Assembly (NCBI RefSeq): GCF_000006405.1
Contig: NW_003200804.1
Location: 251,549-315,548, forward strand
Reading direction: 5' to 3'
Origin: Perkinsus marinus ATCC 50983
Lineage: Eukaryota; Perkinsozoa; Perkinsida; Perkinsidae
DNA: 64,000 bases
Part shown: positions 33,944-49,400 of the stretch, piece by piece
Layout: every line of letters begins with the position of its first letter
Numbering within the stretch: position 1 is the stretch's first letter
Program-made: the position numbers and the translations under genes
The notes under the pieces: model-generated
What the model was told of the DNA's origin: nothing
The model's input: only the letters and a program-made list of their open reading frames with translations
The model's database searches: none

Positions 33944-34328
33944 GGTGACACGATGCAAGGTATTTACGGCGAGGATTACTTCAGAAGGATGCAATGATTG
34001 ACGTTTGCTCCTGTCTCTCCGTGAGCCATGCATCCTATTTTTAACAGCTAAGGTTTGGAATACGTTAGAAACAGTAAACTAGTTAATCGGTTACTCGCCC
34101 ACATCCCTTACTCATGACGACTCAACAACAAGAGTGTAGAATACGACTTCGAAGGATGTGTATAACCACGACGAAGAACGAAAAGTTGTGACTTCCTTCA
34201 CGCGTAAACTCGCCGATATGTCTAATAATTTCAAATGATGCAGCCTCCTTTAACATAAGCAGCTTGTTGCGAGGCTTCTGCAGTGCACATTACGGACATC
34301 GAGGCGGTTTGCTGTTGAATTATGCTTC
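33944..34328. other. Intergenic stretch
   Basis: No gene is supported. It should contain the promoter of the minus-strand RAD51 paralogue. Confidence 0.4.
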
Positions 34329-34607
34329 CTAGGCAACTCCGTAAGCGTCAGCTAAATGCCTCACACCCGGCACATTAGCTCTGTACTGGCCCGTAACTTC
34401 AAGGAAGGTCCAGTCGTCCAAGACATTCGAAGAATCGTCAACATGTGTCATCGTCGTTGCGATGGAGGCGTCACTGGACATGTACGCGAGAACACCGTAC
34501 TCACTGGTCACGACAACCGGCCGAGGCAGAGCAGCGACGGGGCTCGACCTTCTCCCCAGCTGCAAGTCATTGCCTTCACAAGTCGGAAACCTATATGGAC
34601 TGTACAT
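34329..34607 (-). CDS. Hypothetical protein exon
   Basis: A 92-residue minus-strand frame starts MYSPYRFPTCEGNDLQLGRR and contains VVVTSEYGVLAYMSSDASIA and DDWTFLEVTGQYRANVPGVR. It has varied, non-repetitive composition, as in real coding sequence. Upstream exons may continue toward 34.8 kb. No family is recognised. Confidence 0.35.
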   Translation of the reverse strand: MYSPYRFPTCEGNDLQLGRRSSPVAALPRPVVVTSEYGVLAYMSSDASIATTMTHVDDSSNVLDDWTFLEVTGQYRANVPGVRHLADAYGVA

Positions 34608-34946
34608 ACTATCGTAAGTAGGTTCGACACGATTAGCACGATGAAACTGCGAGGCTGCTCAGTGGAGCTCCATAGGAGGAGTGGAGCCAATGGTCGTCAT
34701 TCGAGTGGGCTCCCGAAGGAACTGATATGCCCCGCACTCCGCCTCTCAGAGGCGGCCTCTGGCCGATCTAACGCAGCTCTCAAAAATTGTCAGACGAAAT
34801 TATCGAGAATTACCACGAGTAGCAATGCTGAACAGTTGAGGGAGAAATAAATATCTTTACTTCAGGAGATCAGCGAACATCTCATCATCATCAGAGTTCT
34901 AAAGACAACACACCACTGCTATCGCCGTACAAAGGTTCGTCCTTGC

Positions 34947-38450
<3,504 letters not shown>

Positions 38451-38805
38451 AATTCTGACTGTTTCCGCACTTTACTCAATGTTGACTGCAGCCAGCTCAT
38501 ATTCTTGTGGAATACAATTATTCAATTGAATGGATATAAAAAATCCTAAAGTAGCTCAAGCGATTAACCCTCAAATTTCCAATGACCCCTTCCGTATGCC
38601 CGATTCACTATGTAAAGCGTTTGCCTTTTCTGGCGGCGTTTCAAGCTTCTCTATTGGCTCTTCTACCTCACCCCATCTACTCTCGCAAACCTGATGAATC
38701 TTCTCGCTCTGAACATGCACGTGAAAAGTCACAGACGCTTCTCGGCCGAAGCCGGTAGAGGAGATCAGTCACGTCGAATAACAATGCCAGACACCAAGAA
38801 GGCCG

Positions 38806-39033
38806 CTAGCGCCAACCCCGAACTGCTTTCCCCAGCTGGAACTCAATTCTCCTCAACTGCGTAAACTCGTGATAAATTTCATAGGGACGAATCGCCGTAA
38901 GGTGGCTGTTGAGAGCATGCATTGCTGCTGTAGCTGAGGGGACCAGAAGACCCTTATGAAATAACATACGAATTAACATAAGCTGGTACGATGACTCGAG
39001 AATAGAATATGTAGTTCCCTTAGATGACTTCAT
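38806..39033 (-). CDS. Unassigned exon (75 residues)
   Basis: Minus frame MKSSKGTTYSILESSYQLML then PSATAAMHALNSHLTAIRPY and EIYHEFTQLRRIEFQLGKAV, ending near 38806. It has coding-like composition and helical character. It may be the last exon of the Mei2-like gene or a small separate gene. Confidence 0.35.
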   Translation of the reverse strand: MKSSKGTTYSILESSYQLMLIRMLFHKGLLVPSATAAMHALNSHLTAIRPYEIYHEFTQLRRIEFQLGKAVRGWR

Positions 39034-39043
39034 TTCTCAAGCG

Positions 39044-40022
39044 TCACGAACTTTCGATTTCGTTGGGTACGGCAGCCAGCAGAAATTTCTCTGTGAGGGG
39101 CCTTCGATCGAGGGAGGGGTGAACTTCCTGTTGGAGGATGATGGATACACAACAAGCATCGTGACAGAGGGCCCTACTGGTCTGTCCATCAGTGGCTTCA
39201 GGAGACGAACATAGGAGACCCCCAACACTCCCACTCCGAATATCCCCACTCATCTCTGTCGATCTCCTGCAAGTCGCAGTCAAACTTATCAGCAAGCGAG
39301 GTTGCAAATTCTGGAAATAGGCGGAGCGGAGTTCGCACCTTGACCGACGCGGATGCGCACCTTGCGCCCATATATGACCCTGATACCACACTGAGCGCAA
39401 ATCGTCTCCCACGACAGTCACCTGGAACCTATCCACAAACATAGCCGTGAAGAGTTCATTCTTGAGATGAATGAAAGCGAATCCGCGGTTGTTGCCCCAG
39501 CCGGACTTCACCGCAGCTCGCTGAAATCCACAACCGTCCTCGAGTACACCAGCGAGAGCCCTACAGAAAATCGTAGCAGTCTTCAAGGCCGGACTCCGAC
39601 ACGACCTCAGACATCCGCATGTGATAGTCATACCTAGACCGATTCATTAGAGCCTCTCCCCTGCCGAGGAATGCCTCTGATGAGCAGTGTGGTGCGGTGC
39701 TCGCTGCCGTCCACTAAGTCGACCAAACAGATCTTATGGGCTCTTTCATCGCCCATGCAATCATGCGAGGTCCACCGACCCGCCTCGCCCTCTAGCCTCG
39801 TCGAACCAACTCGCTCGCCGACTGAGGGCCGCAGCCGACGTTGGCGCTGGAAGACATGAGATATGACCCAACTCTCAGCAGTAGACGCCCATAAACAGCT
39901 CGTAGTATCGTGCCAACGAGCAGGGTGGAGCTACAGCTGTTCAACGCCTCAGCATGACCCTGTAAGCAGATTCGCTGATTCTGTGGCACCCGGAGACCCA
40001 CCTCTAGCCTACCAGTAGGCAT
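39044..40022 (-). CDS. Mei2-like RNA-binding protein (C-terminal RRM)
   Basis: Mei2-like proteins control meiosis and differentiation RNAs in yeasts, plants and protists. The best evidence is EHRTTLLIRGIPRQ (about 39650-39690), matching the RTTVMIRNIP opening of the Mei2 RRM3 domain. DCYDFL follows, and then WGNNRGFAFIHLKNELFTAM, the RNP1-like strand. The start MPTGRLEVGLRVPQNQR at 40022 is the first ATG of an open frame, but more exons may precede it beyond the N gap. A stretch after YDFL shifts frame and needs a short intron. The C-terminal boundary is uncertain. Confidence 0.6.
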
Positions 40023-40229
40023 TGCAGCTGGGATAGAGAGAATAGCTTCGCCATACGCAGCGTATGATACGCTCTTGCGATGATTTTATTGGAAACCATT
40101 GCGCCCTCAGCCAATCAGCCACCACGATATTATCATCACAAGGTGACCAAGGAGACGTCTAAGTGACTGATGAGGACTGGATGGGCGGAATCATCAATTC
40201 ACCACAGAGGTCATGTCGCTGACACAGCA

Positions 40230-40329
40230 NNNNNNNNNNNNNNNNNNNNNNNNNNNNNNNNNNNNNNNNNNNNNNNNNNNNNNNNNNNNNNNNNNNNNNN
40301 NNNNNNNNNNNNNNNNNNNNNNNNNNNNN
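40230..40329. other. Assembly gap (100 N)
   Basis: This is a run of exactly 100 N. It lies just 5' of the Mei2-like gene, so an upstream exon of that gene could be missing. Confidence 0.98.
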
Positions 40330-41105
40330 ACGAGCGGAGGCTGTCAGCAACGGTAACCGATAGCAATCCCACCGTCAGCAACTCCTCGCAACTTATGGGC
40401 GCTAATTACATGACCAAATTGCGCCTGGAACTCGAGTAAAGGCCTGAGTGCACCAAGAGCAGCCTAAGGCGATCCAGGTTAGCCATAACGCCACGTAAGC
40501 GAACACTATGAGGTGCCTTGAGTTTAGGGATAGGCACGTTAAGTTCGTGAATGAAGATATTTTTTGTTGCGTGGCGAGCTGCACGACTGCGCTCGCCCCT
40601 GATCCGGTGTAACACATTACACTTTAATTAGCGAAACTAAACCGTTAGTCTTATGTAGAATGATATGTGTAGTATATGTTCTGTACACAGAATAGCCTCT
40701 TTTTTTGTCGTAAAGTAGCATGTCTGACGACATCCGACAATTGAGACGGTTCGTCTCAGACGAATTGGCGGGAACCAGCCAGACAAGGAGAAACTTTGGA
40801 GGCTTGATACCACTGTCACCTTCTCCGTGAGCAGACTTGGATTAAACAACCAATATCCATCCACCGTCGGGATTTCCTTTTCGCACCAAATCATCGGCGA
40901 TGTTGGACTACTACAAAATTTGTAGTACAAATTGACAATCCGTTATCCGCCGACACAGTCTGTCGGACTATGTATACCGTGAAGAGTCTTCACTGAAGAC
41001 CATCACATATTTTCCCACCAGATGTGTCCACTACCAGCCCAAACTTCGTGATTCAGACAATACAACCGATAATTAAACCAAAGGTATAACGGACAGCTTT
41101 GCTGG

Positions 41106-41146
41106 GAAGCGGACGGGGGATATGACTGATCTCCCCCATCCGCTTC
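41106..41146. other. Strong GC-rich hairpin
   Basis: The arms GAAGCGGACGGGGGA and TCCCCCATCCGCTTC pair over 15 bp with one G-T pair, around a loop of about 11 nt. It is in a gene-poor region. Its function is unknown. Confidence 0.8.
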
Positions 41147-41585
41147 TCATTGTCAGTGCGCCATTGATATCATAATATAACATTACCAGCGCATGTGTAC
41201 GGCACGAGCCTATCATCGGTTTGCAACAACCTTGTAGAGTCCTCTGTTAAATTGTGAGGCTTGTGAGGCACTTTCACTCGTCGTAGTGAGCGCCGCACAC
41301 CCACCGATGTCGATATAAGGGCAGTGCAGTATAACTATATTCATAAGGGAAACTACCACACAAACAACAGACTGTTGCGTGGACAGAAAAGTCCGCGTAT
41401 CAACAGAACGGTGCGACCAGCAGCTGGCCCCATTGAGTTCTCCGCTTCCTTGCGAGAAAGTTTCCCCTCGCATCTGCTCCACTCCCACTAGGGGGACCCT
41501 CTCGCCTGATGGTTGTTGTTTTAACAGTTCCAGACTGGAACTTCCAGCGCTGAGCGCTTAGGCATTCGAAAAAGTAAACCTGGAA

Positions 41586-41987
41586 TCAATAATAAATTAG
41601 GATTCGAGTCTCCCTGGGAGGTTGGCGCTGCCAACTCGAATCCAGATGCCGCCAGCTTGGCGGCATCCGCACTTCCTCGTGTAATACAAGGCGTGTCCAT
41701 CGAGGTGATATATCAGTGCACTCGAAGGGAGCTCCATCCAATGTTGGAATATTCGATATATGAGCATTCCAGAGGCGTAATACCGAATCGATACTACCAA
41801 TGGAATTCCCAACAGCTGGGAACGGATCATCGATGATCAGACTACTCCGTACTGTGAGCTTCTCATCTTCGCGGAAGAATGAGAGGAAGTTTTTCTGAGA
41901 AAGGTCACCTCTCAGACAACCATCAGCCCCGTGGAGCGACCCCCGCTTACTCACATCCGTATAATATACTCTCCCGCTGACTTTCAT
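41586..41987 (-). CDS. Hypothetical open frame, 133 residues
   Basis: Starts MKVSGRVYYTDVSKRGSLHG and runs through NFLSFFREDEKLTVRSSLII and TDISPRWTRLVLHEEVRMPP to ILIYY. Composition is protein-like, but there is no family and no flanking exon. It may be chance. Confidence 0.25.
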   Translation of the reverse strand: MKVSGRVYYTDVSKRGSLHGADGCLRGDLSQKNFLSFFREDEKLTVRSSLIIDDPFPAVGNSIGSIDSVLRLWNAHISNIPTLDGAPFECTDISPRWTRLVLHEEVRMPPSWRHLDSSWQRQPPRETRILIYY

Positions 41988-43463
41988 GTCACTGATAATA
42001 TGCGTGAGTCACGCGTTGTGAATACTGGGTCTTCGGTGCGAAGGGGTGAAGCTCGCTAAAATTCGCTAAAAAAGCGCGCGGGACAAATTTGTCTTTTCGC
42101 GGAACAAACTCCTGCGCGTTCAAGATTTAGGTTGAATTCATATCCTCAAGGGAACACGTTCACGAGGTGCGCTTTCTCGCTCGGCCTGGTTTTTCATTCT
42201 GAAGAAATTACTGAAAAGTCAAAGACTCTATGGCGCATCCTCTCTCGAATATGGTCACTACTTCAAGTTCCCGGCTCACTGTGAACCGTTCACATGGGTA
42301 ACATCTTGAATCTGGATAGTAGTTCGGGTTTTGGCCGTCGGGTTTTGGATGGGGTTTCGGGTTTCCCTTTCTCCGCTCCTACGGTAGGCGCGGTAGGAGT
42401 CCTACCTGTAGTTCCTTCTTTCTTGGGGGAGGGGCATTACAATCATAATGGCTGAGCCATTAATAATGGCCCATTATTCGGATAACAGTCCGAAACCCGA
42501 GCTCTGGGGAATGAATCAGAGCTCAAAATAGTCTGTAGATTGGAGTCCGATCATTGGACCGACGAATCGCCGACCAGGAACGACGTTTCCGGAACCTGAG
42601 TGTCCGAAGCTGAAGTTCCCAGGTTTGTGTCCGACTGAAAAGACTTTGGGTCCTGAAAAAGAATTTGAGCAAGAGAACGTTGTACTGTTCCTCTTCAAAG
42701 TCGCTCTACTTGTATCAGAATTTGTGCTTACGCACGCACGGACGAACGCATACGAACAACCACGAACTGCAATATAAGCTCCGTTCGCTTCGCTCACTCT
42801 GCGATTTCAGAGATTGATTGATCAATAACTTAGCCCATCTGGAACCGCTCGTATCATAATTGCACCGATGATGAAGTCGACGACTCGCCAGAGTCGGATT
42901 GGAAAAGTTCATAGCAAAATGTATATCATTACGGATTCAACGAGCAGTGCTCGTCGAGCACTATGACCTGGAGGAGTCTCCAGTGTTCTTCCACAGGAAG
43001 GATGTTAGGAGGGATGAATGTGTCTCCAACTGAACATAAAGCTAATGCCGATACCCAGAAGGTATTAGCTATCACGTGCACACTCGCGAGTAACGAAGAG
43101 GAGACATCTCGGACCGCATGTACAAACATGTCGTATCTTGCTCACTTATGATGCCTTGTGATTTCCAAATCCGATGAGCAATCGCTCCAAACCTCTCAAT
43201 TGCTGCATTCTCAATTCTCTCCCTATATCATGGGGTATTGTTTTACAGTCAGGTGTTGGACAATAGGGAACTCCCCGACGCGTGAGCTGCTCAGTCAACC
43301 TTCCTCTCAATTCCGCTGGCCGCACAACGATGTGTTTGTGACCACTTTAGGAATCCCAAACTCGTGCTTGCGACACTGCCCACACTCACACCTCATGCTA
43401 CAGCCCCTCCACAGTGCAACAAAGTGTCGGCCTTCGTGCAGTTTCTCTTTTTATCACCAGAAA

Positions 43464-45578
43464 ATGCTGTCGCGCTCGTCCACTTGCATGGGAGTCGCCA
43501 AGGAGGTGCTCCACGGCGCTGAGGCTCGTTCGCGCATGCTCGTCGGGGTCAACCGCATTGCCGACGCCGTGGCCGTCACCATGGGCCCAAAGGGTCGCAA
43601 CGTGGTCATCGAGCAGAGCTTCGGGTCCCCTAAGGTCACCAAGGATGGTGTTACTGTCGCCAAGGCCATCGACCTCCCCGACAAGATGCAGAACGTCGGA
43701 GCCGCCCTCATCAAACAGGTGGCTTCCAAGACTAACGACATTGCCGGTGATGGTACTACCACCAGCACAGTGCTTGCTCGCGCCATCTACCGTGAGGGTT
43801 GCAAGGCTGTTGCTGCTGGCATGAACCCTATGGACTTGAAGAGAGGCATTGACGCCGCAGTGAAGGTGGTCATGGATGAGCTCAAGACTCGCGCTCAGCC
43901 GATCTCAACCGCCCAGGAAATCCAACAGGTACGTCCTTGTTAGTAAGGGTTCATCCATTCCCCACATCCAGGTGGCGACGATTGCCGCGAATGGTGATAA
44001 GACTATCGGCAGTCTCATTGCTGAGGCCTTTGAGAAGGTGGGCAAAGACGGCACCATCACCGTGTCTGACGGCAAAACCATGGAGCATCAGCTCGAGGTA
44101 AGGTGTCGGTCGAATCGTTGAGGCATAGGAGTCTGCTCAGGTTGTCGAAGGCATGCAATTCAACCGTGGTTACATCTCTCCCTATTTTATCACCAATAAC
44201 AAGACACAATCGGTCGAGTTCGAGAATCCTCTTATTCTGGTGCACGAGAAGAAGATCAGCTCCATTCAGGTAGGACATATGTCCCGTGATGTTGATGATA
44301 TCAGATTGTTAGTCCATCCTTCCTGTGCTCGAGTATGTGGTGAAACTGCAGCGTCCTCTCCTCATCATTGCTGAAGATGTCGATGGCGAGGCCTTGGCTA
44401 CTCTCGTTGTCAACAAGCTCCGTGGCGGTCTCAAGGTCTGCGCTGTAAGTCTCGCCCCGATCCGTCAGAGTAGGCTCCGGAGGCTGCCTGTGATTTAGGT
44501 CAAGGCCCCCGGTTTCGGCGACAATCGCAAGTCGCAGATGCAGGACATCGCAACTGTCTGCGGCTGTGAGGTTGTCAGTGAGGATACTGGTACCAAGCTC
44601 AGCGACGACTTCGACCCGTAAGCTGGACAGCTCCATATCGACGTCCCCGTCATTTCGTTTATATTCAGTGCATTGCTCGGCTCATGCAAGTCTGTGTCGG
44701 TCAAGAAGGACGATACCATCATCCTTGATGGAGCAGGCTCTCGAGAGGAAGTCGATGATCGTTGTGAGACTCTGCGTGATGCGATTGAGAACACCAGTAG
44801 TGAGTACGAGAAGGATAAGCTGAAGGAGCGTCTTGCCAAAATGAGTGGCGGTGTTGCTGTGATTAAGGTGAGTGAAGATTCCCATGCCGTCGGAGTTATC
44901 GAGAGCGTGGTAGGTTGGCGGTTCCTCCGAGGTGGAAGTTTCGGAAGTTAAGGATCGTCTCAATGACGCCCTTAACGCCACTAAGGCCGCTGTTGAGGAG
45001 GGTATCGTCCCCGGTGGTGGAGCTGCTCTCTTGAGGTGACCTATTGGGAAGGAAAGTCTAATCGGCTGTGAAGCTCGCTTCTCATCAGAGCCAGCAAGAA
45101 GTTGGACGATATGAAGTTGGACAACTTCGACCAGGAGGTCGGCTGCAACATCATCCGCTCTGCGTGTAAGCAGCCGTGCAAGACCATTGTGGAGAACGCT
45201 GGTGAGGAGGGTGCCGTCGTGGTGCAGAAGCTCCTCAGTGATGACCACTACCATAAGTAAGTCCTTCTCGACGCACTGGGTCAGTTGACAAGCTTCGTGG
45301 TAGGGGATATAATGCACAGACTTCTGAATACGTTGACATGCTACAACAGGGTATTGTTGACCCCACGAAGGTTGTCCGAACTGCCCTGGCTGATGCTGCT
45401 AGTATTGCCAGCTTGATGACTACCACCGAGACGGTCATCTGTGATGTAGGAGTTCTCTGCACGACAGTGTGAGGGTATTTTCCATCCTCGTTTTTAGCTT
45501 TCCGAGAAGGATAAGTCTTCCTCCGCTCCCGACATGAGCGGTATGGGCGGCATGGGTGGTATGGGCGGTATGATGTAA
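43464..45578 (+). CDS. HSP60: Mitochondrial chaperonin HSP60 (CPN60)
   Basis: A group I chaperonin that folds proteins in the mitochondrion. The chosen start [20 protein letters not shown] gives a short basic presequence; the frame is open upstream to 43158, so a longer leader is possible. Motifs: [121 protein letters not shown] and [14 protein letters not shown]. The C-terminus is the GGM-type tail [14 protein letters not shown], stop 45576-45578. About ten short introns, e.g. [14 protein letters not shown] (about 75 nt), join cleanly. Family and compartment are secure; exact introns were read by eye. Confidence 0.95.
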
Positions 45579-46402
45579 CGCACATGCGCGTAGAATCATT
45601 GCTGCAAACGGACTTTAGAGTGCATGGGAATATTTGAGGAGCCTGAGTCATAGTAGAGTGTTTCCGATCCTTATTAGCTGAAGCCTCAGCACGAGATATA
45701 GACCATCGTTTCTATGATGACTCCGAGTTGAGTACAGTTGTCGAGTACACGACTGACGAGTTGACGATGAAGTTGCGATCTCGTTGGCCATGCATTTCGT
45801 ATAAAGCATTCAATTCACTTGTTACTTGCATGAAGTGCGCTTCTCCAGTGTCATGCGTTGGCGCTTGTGGGTAGATGAAAGGTGGAATGGAATGTCCCCA
45901 TGGTGTTGATGATGGGCGTTGCTTGGACGTTTCTCAGTCGAACAAGTTGATTAAACGCACAACTTGGTCAAATGTGGATCTACTAGATGCGCATTTGACT
46001 TAGTTGAGTCGGATACTTTCTAGTATTCCCTCAATGCGATCGTACGGAGATTTGCCGACTTCTGTGTATCCTCTCGAGCGAAGTGGAGTGCCCACCAAGA
46101 AAGATTTTGTATTATCATGCGAATGTTCAACGACGCCGTTCGTGTTTTAGCAACGTCAATGCAAGTGGACTACTGCCTCTTGCCAGGCAATTCGTAATGC
46201 ACCCGCGATTACGGCGTAGATTGATGAGCCTCAGCGGGTTGTGATTAACCGCAAAGAGATCACTCTTTATATCCAACCTCTGTTTAGGTAAATACCATAG
46301 AAGAGATGCAGCGTTCCCGAACATGTTATCCAATTTATGACAGAACTACTTCGAGTTAGCTGAGTAACTCAAGTTTCTATTCATGAAAGAAAAAAACCAT
46401 CA
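45579..46402. other. Convergent intergenic region
   Basis: About 820 bp lie between the 3' ends of HSP60 (plus) and the SET gene (minus). A 68-residue frame at 46127-46333 has no coding signature. Otherwise nothing is seen. Confidence 0.45.
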
Positions 46403-49400
46403 TTAATTCAATCTACCGAGACAATTCGGAGCGCCGCATTTACATGCGAGCTTCTCGGACTCAACAGCGAATTGATAATCATAGGTGATTTCCTCCCCGG
46501 CGCTGATGTCATTCTTGGCAGCTATCATAATGTGCTTCTTATGAGAGGCCCGAACGACTCCTCTGAAGGAGATGTCATCCTCACTGGCCAAGGGGACGGG
46601 GTCCTCCACAACCTAGGAGGCAGGCTAGCACTCTTCCCAATGCACGACGTACCTTGCAAACGCAATTTGGGTTACACGAGTGGTTGATGAACCGGGCAGT
46701 GTTCCCCCTGAGGGTGGCATCCACAACATAGTGCTCATCTAAGCGGAACATGTAGCAGCACTGGCCCATGAGCATCTCCTCTTCATAGTAACGTTCTCGA
46801 CAATCCGCGATCGAGTGCCTGACTTGGGGGATTATCGAAGACCTCCAACGCTATAGGAGGAATTCACCAGCAGAGTATGACCGTCTTGGCCAAACACGAT
46901 CAATCGTGGAACGATCAGGACAGCTTCATCAACATGCAGACCTCACTTTGCTCACCTGACGATTTCCCCGGCGTATTCCACGACCATGTCGCCCTTAGCA
47001 AATCGCACTTTGGCAAACAACCCATAGTTGTGAATCCTTGACCGTTTCACTTCCAGCACTTCATTGTCGTCCGTCTGGGCTCTAATACGGTACAGCGCCG
47101 TCAGAGTCGGTGAAGATGAGGAGCCTTCCGGCCAGTGCATCCTCGCTCGTGCGGACTTCATCATTTGGTTGTACTCCCCTGTGGTTTGACTGTTGCTGCC
47201 CGTCGAGCTCTCTACAGGGCAGTTGGAAGGGTCCAGAAGGAACTTATAGTGGGCACTCCGTTGCCCAATGAGGAGTGGCGATATTCCGCGTTCCTGTACG
47301 CGAACGACGCCAAGTTCTCGCATGTCCGGCTGAACCGGCTGCTCCCAGGAGGACTTCAACTTGAGACTCTCTACTGGCCCACATGAATCACTGCCAGGTC
47401 CGAGCAGGCCTGTCAGGAGTTGCGCCCGCGCCCCCGGATGGTCCATCCATAAGGATGCCTGGCGAGAACGAAATTGTTCTTATATCCCACCACTAAGGCG
47501 CCCACCTCTTGCATGATCTTCCGTCTCGCGAACGCCTTTCGGACCTCGCGCAGATGGGCCACAACGACCGGCGACATCAGACCGAAGAACCATTGCGGTG
47601 TGAAGTCCCTCAAGACTTGCTGACGTCTCTCGGTGGAAAACTGCTCCACTAGCTGCCGCCAGGCAACCTCTATTGAGTCCGCCACGGCTATCACTCCTGG
47701 TAGCAATTGTGGATAACTACGAAGTCCATGATGCCTCACCTCCAGTCGCTACCCGAATAGTCACAACACGATCGTCGTCATCGTCGTAGTCGATGGTGCA
47801 TACATAAGCAGATCGCCTCCGCGTGGGCTCCACCGACCAAAAGAGCCTGTATCCTCCGAGATGAAGTGGCTAAGGAGTGGTATAGCCCACCGAATAACTA
47901 TAAAACCGTTGGGCTGCTCCAGCTGATGCTTACTGTCTATGGTGCCCATCCGGATCACGCTAAGCCCTCCTGACCGAACCTGATACACCACATGCGGACC
48001 CCCAGCGACCCCTGATCAGCTACCGCTGAGTTCGCCGAAACCGGCACCCCGTCATCAATACGGAACCTAGGGACTTGGAAGGGATGCAGCAGCCCTACAG
48101 TGGCGAGGGTGCACGCGGGTGGCGACAGGCTCGGCAACACTCTTTGTACGTGCGGTGGTGGTCTGATAGGGGAATTTGAGCTACGCGTTGCCAGGTAGGG
48201 AGTGCTCACCCCAAGGCGATCGCCGCGCACTCATCATTGAAGACCTTCTCCTGGTCCGGTGTGAGGATGGGAATCAAAGACACCGCGCAGCGGTGCAATT
48301 GCGACAACAACTCGGTGGCGTATGGGAGCTTCTGACCATCAGCAGAGGGAGTAGGGCCGCGGCAGGCCACGATAGCTCCACAATAGACAGCTCCTGAGGG
48401 CAGCATCAGCACTGCATCACGGCTCGACTACTGAGGAGGGCGCCTCACGCAAGGCCAAGTCCATCGCTGGGGCGCCATCAGCAGTCAAAAGGCAGGGCAG
48501 ATGGTAGTGGTTCCGACCACACACACAGGGGACGTATGCCCCGGTACACCGACACAGCGGACAGGTGTGCTTAAAGCTAGCCGCCAGGCTCGTAGGGTAG
48601 TCGACGACGTCCACGCGGCTGGACACGTACCTTGAGCCCGCAGGGACAGTGATCGAGCTGAGTGCCAGTCAAAGCAGGCATGCTCACCTGCTCAGTCTAG
48701 CATATTGGGGTAGTGCATGGGCCGAGGTGGCCCCCGGCTCAGGCTCCCTTCGAGGGTGCTCCACCGGGGAAGCCGAGAAGTCCGTGGGCAGGAGCTAACA
48801 CGCATGTTATCGTTTGCTATCAATAACGTTAACTCACCCCTGGGAAGGTGACCGTGAGGCCCTTGATGGTGAACTGTGCACAGAGGGCATGCACCCACTG
48901 ACCGTCCAACCACGGGATAAGCCGACCCATAGAGAGCGTATCGGAGCGACTTCCACAAAGAGAACATCGCCGCTCACTGAAAGCACACCTCCCAACCCTA
49001 GTTATGCCGGACCACTCTCACTCCCAGACGGGTATGGGCACACTGGCTTTCGATATCGCCGTTCCAATGACTGGGTACCGCGCTGGACTCTGTAAGCAGT
49101 AGCTGAGGGCACCCAGCTCATCCTAGCGTCGTTACGAAGGCTCCAATGTATCCCTTGTCAACTGAGGTGAGCGTCTTATGAATGATCTTCAGCAAGAGCA
49201 CAGCAGGATCCCGTCCCTGCTGGAGCCACCACGACCGCTGCACCAATGCCTGACACGCCCAGGCATCCCTGGGCGGCCGACTGACTTGGCTATACCCTAC
49301 TAGGGGTTCCTCCATCACCGTCTCGGCCCTCACTGGAGAAGGACTCGAGTCGTGCCCAGTATGGTCAGTCGAGGAGTCTTGAGTGTCGATCCACTGTAGA

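Larger units (their letters stand above)
40330..43157. other. Gene-poor stretch
   Basis: No confident gene is seen over 2.8 kb. Frames at 40402-40617 (one hydrophobic segment, HLIVFAYVALWLTWIALGC) and 41586-41987 are the longest. The part 42330-42370 is G/T-rich (GGGTTTTGG and GGGGTTTCGGG); CCGAAACCCG at about 42491-42500 is the inverse of its CGGGTTTCGG-like motif. The 3' end carries the HSP60 promoter. Confidence 0.35.

Noticed and set aside
42330-42370. Internal telomeric repeat
   Set aside because: GGGTTTTGG and GGGGTTTCGGG are irregular and do not form a tandem telomere-type array.
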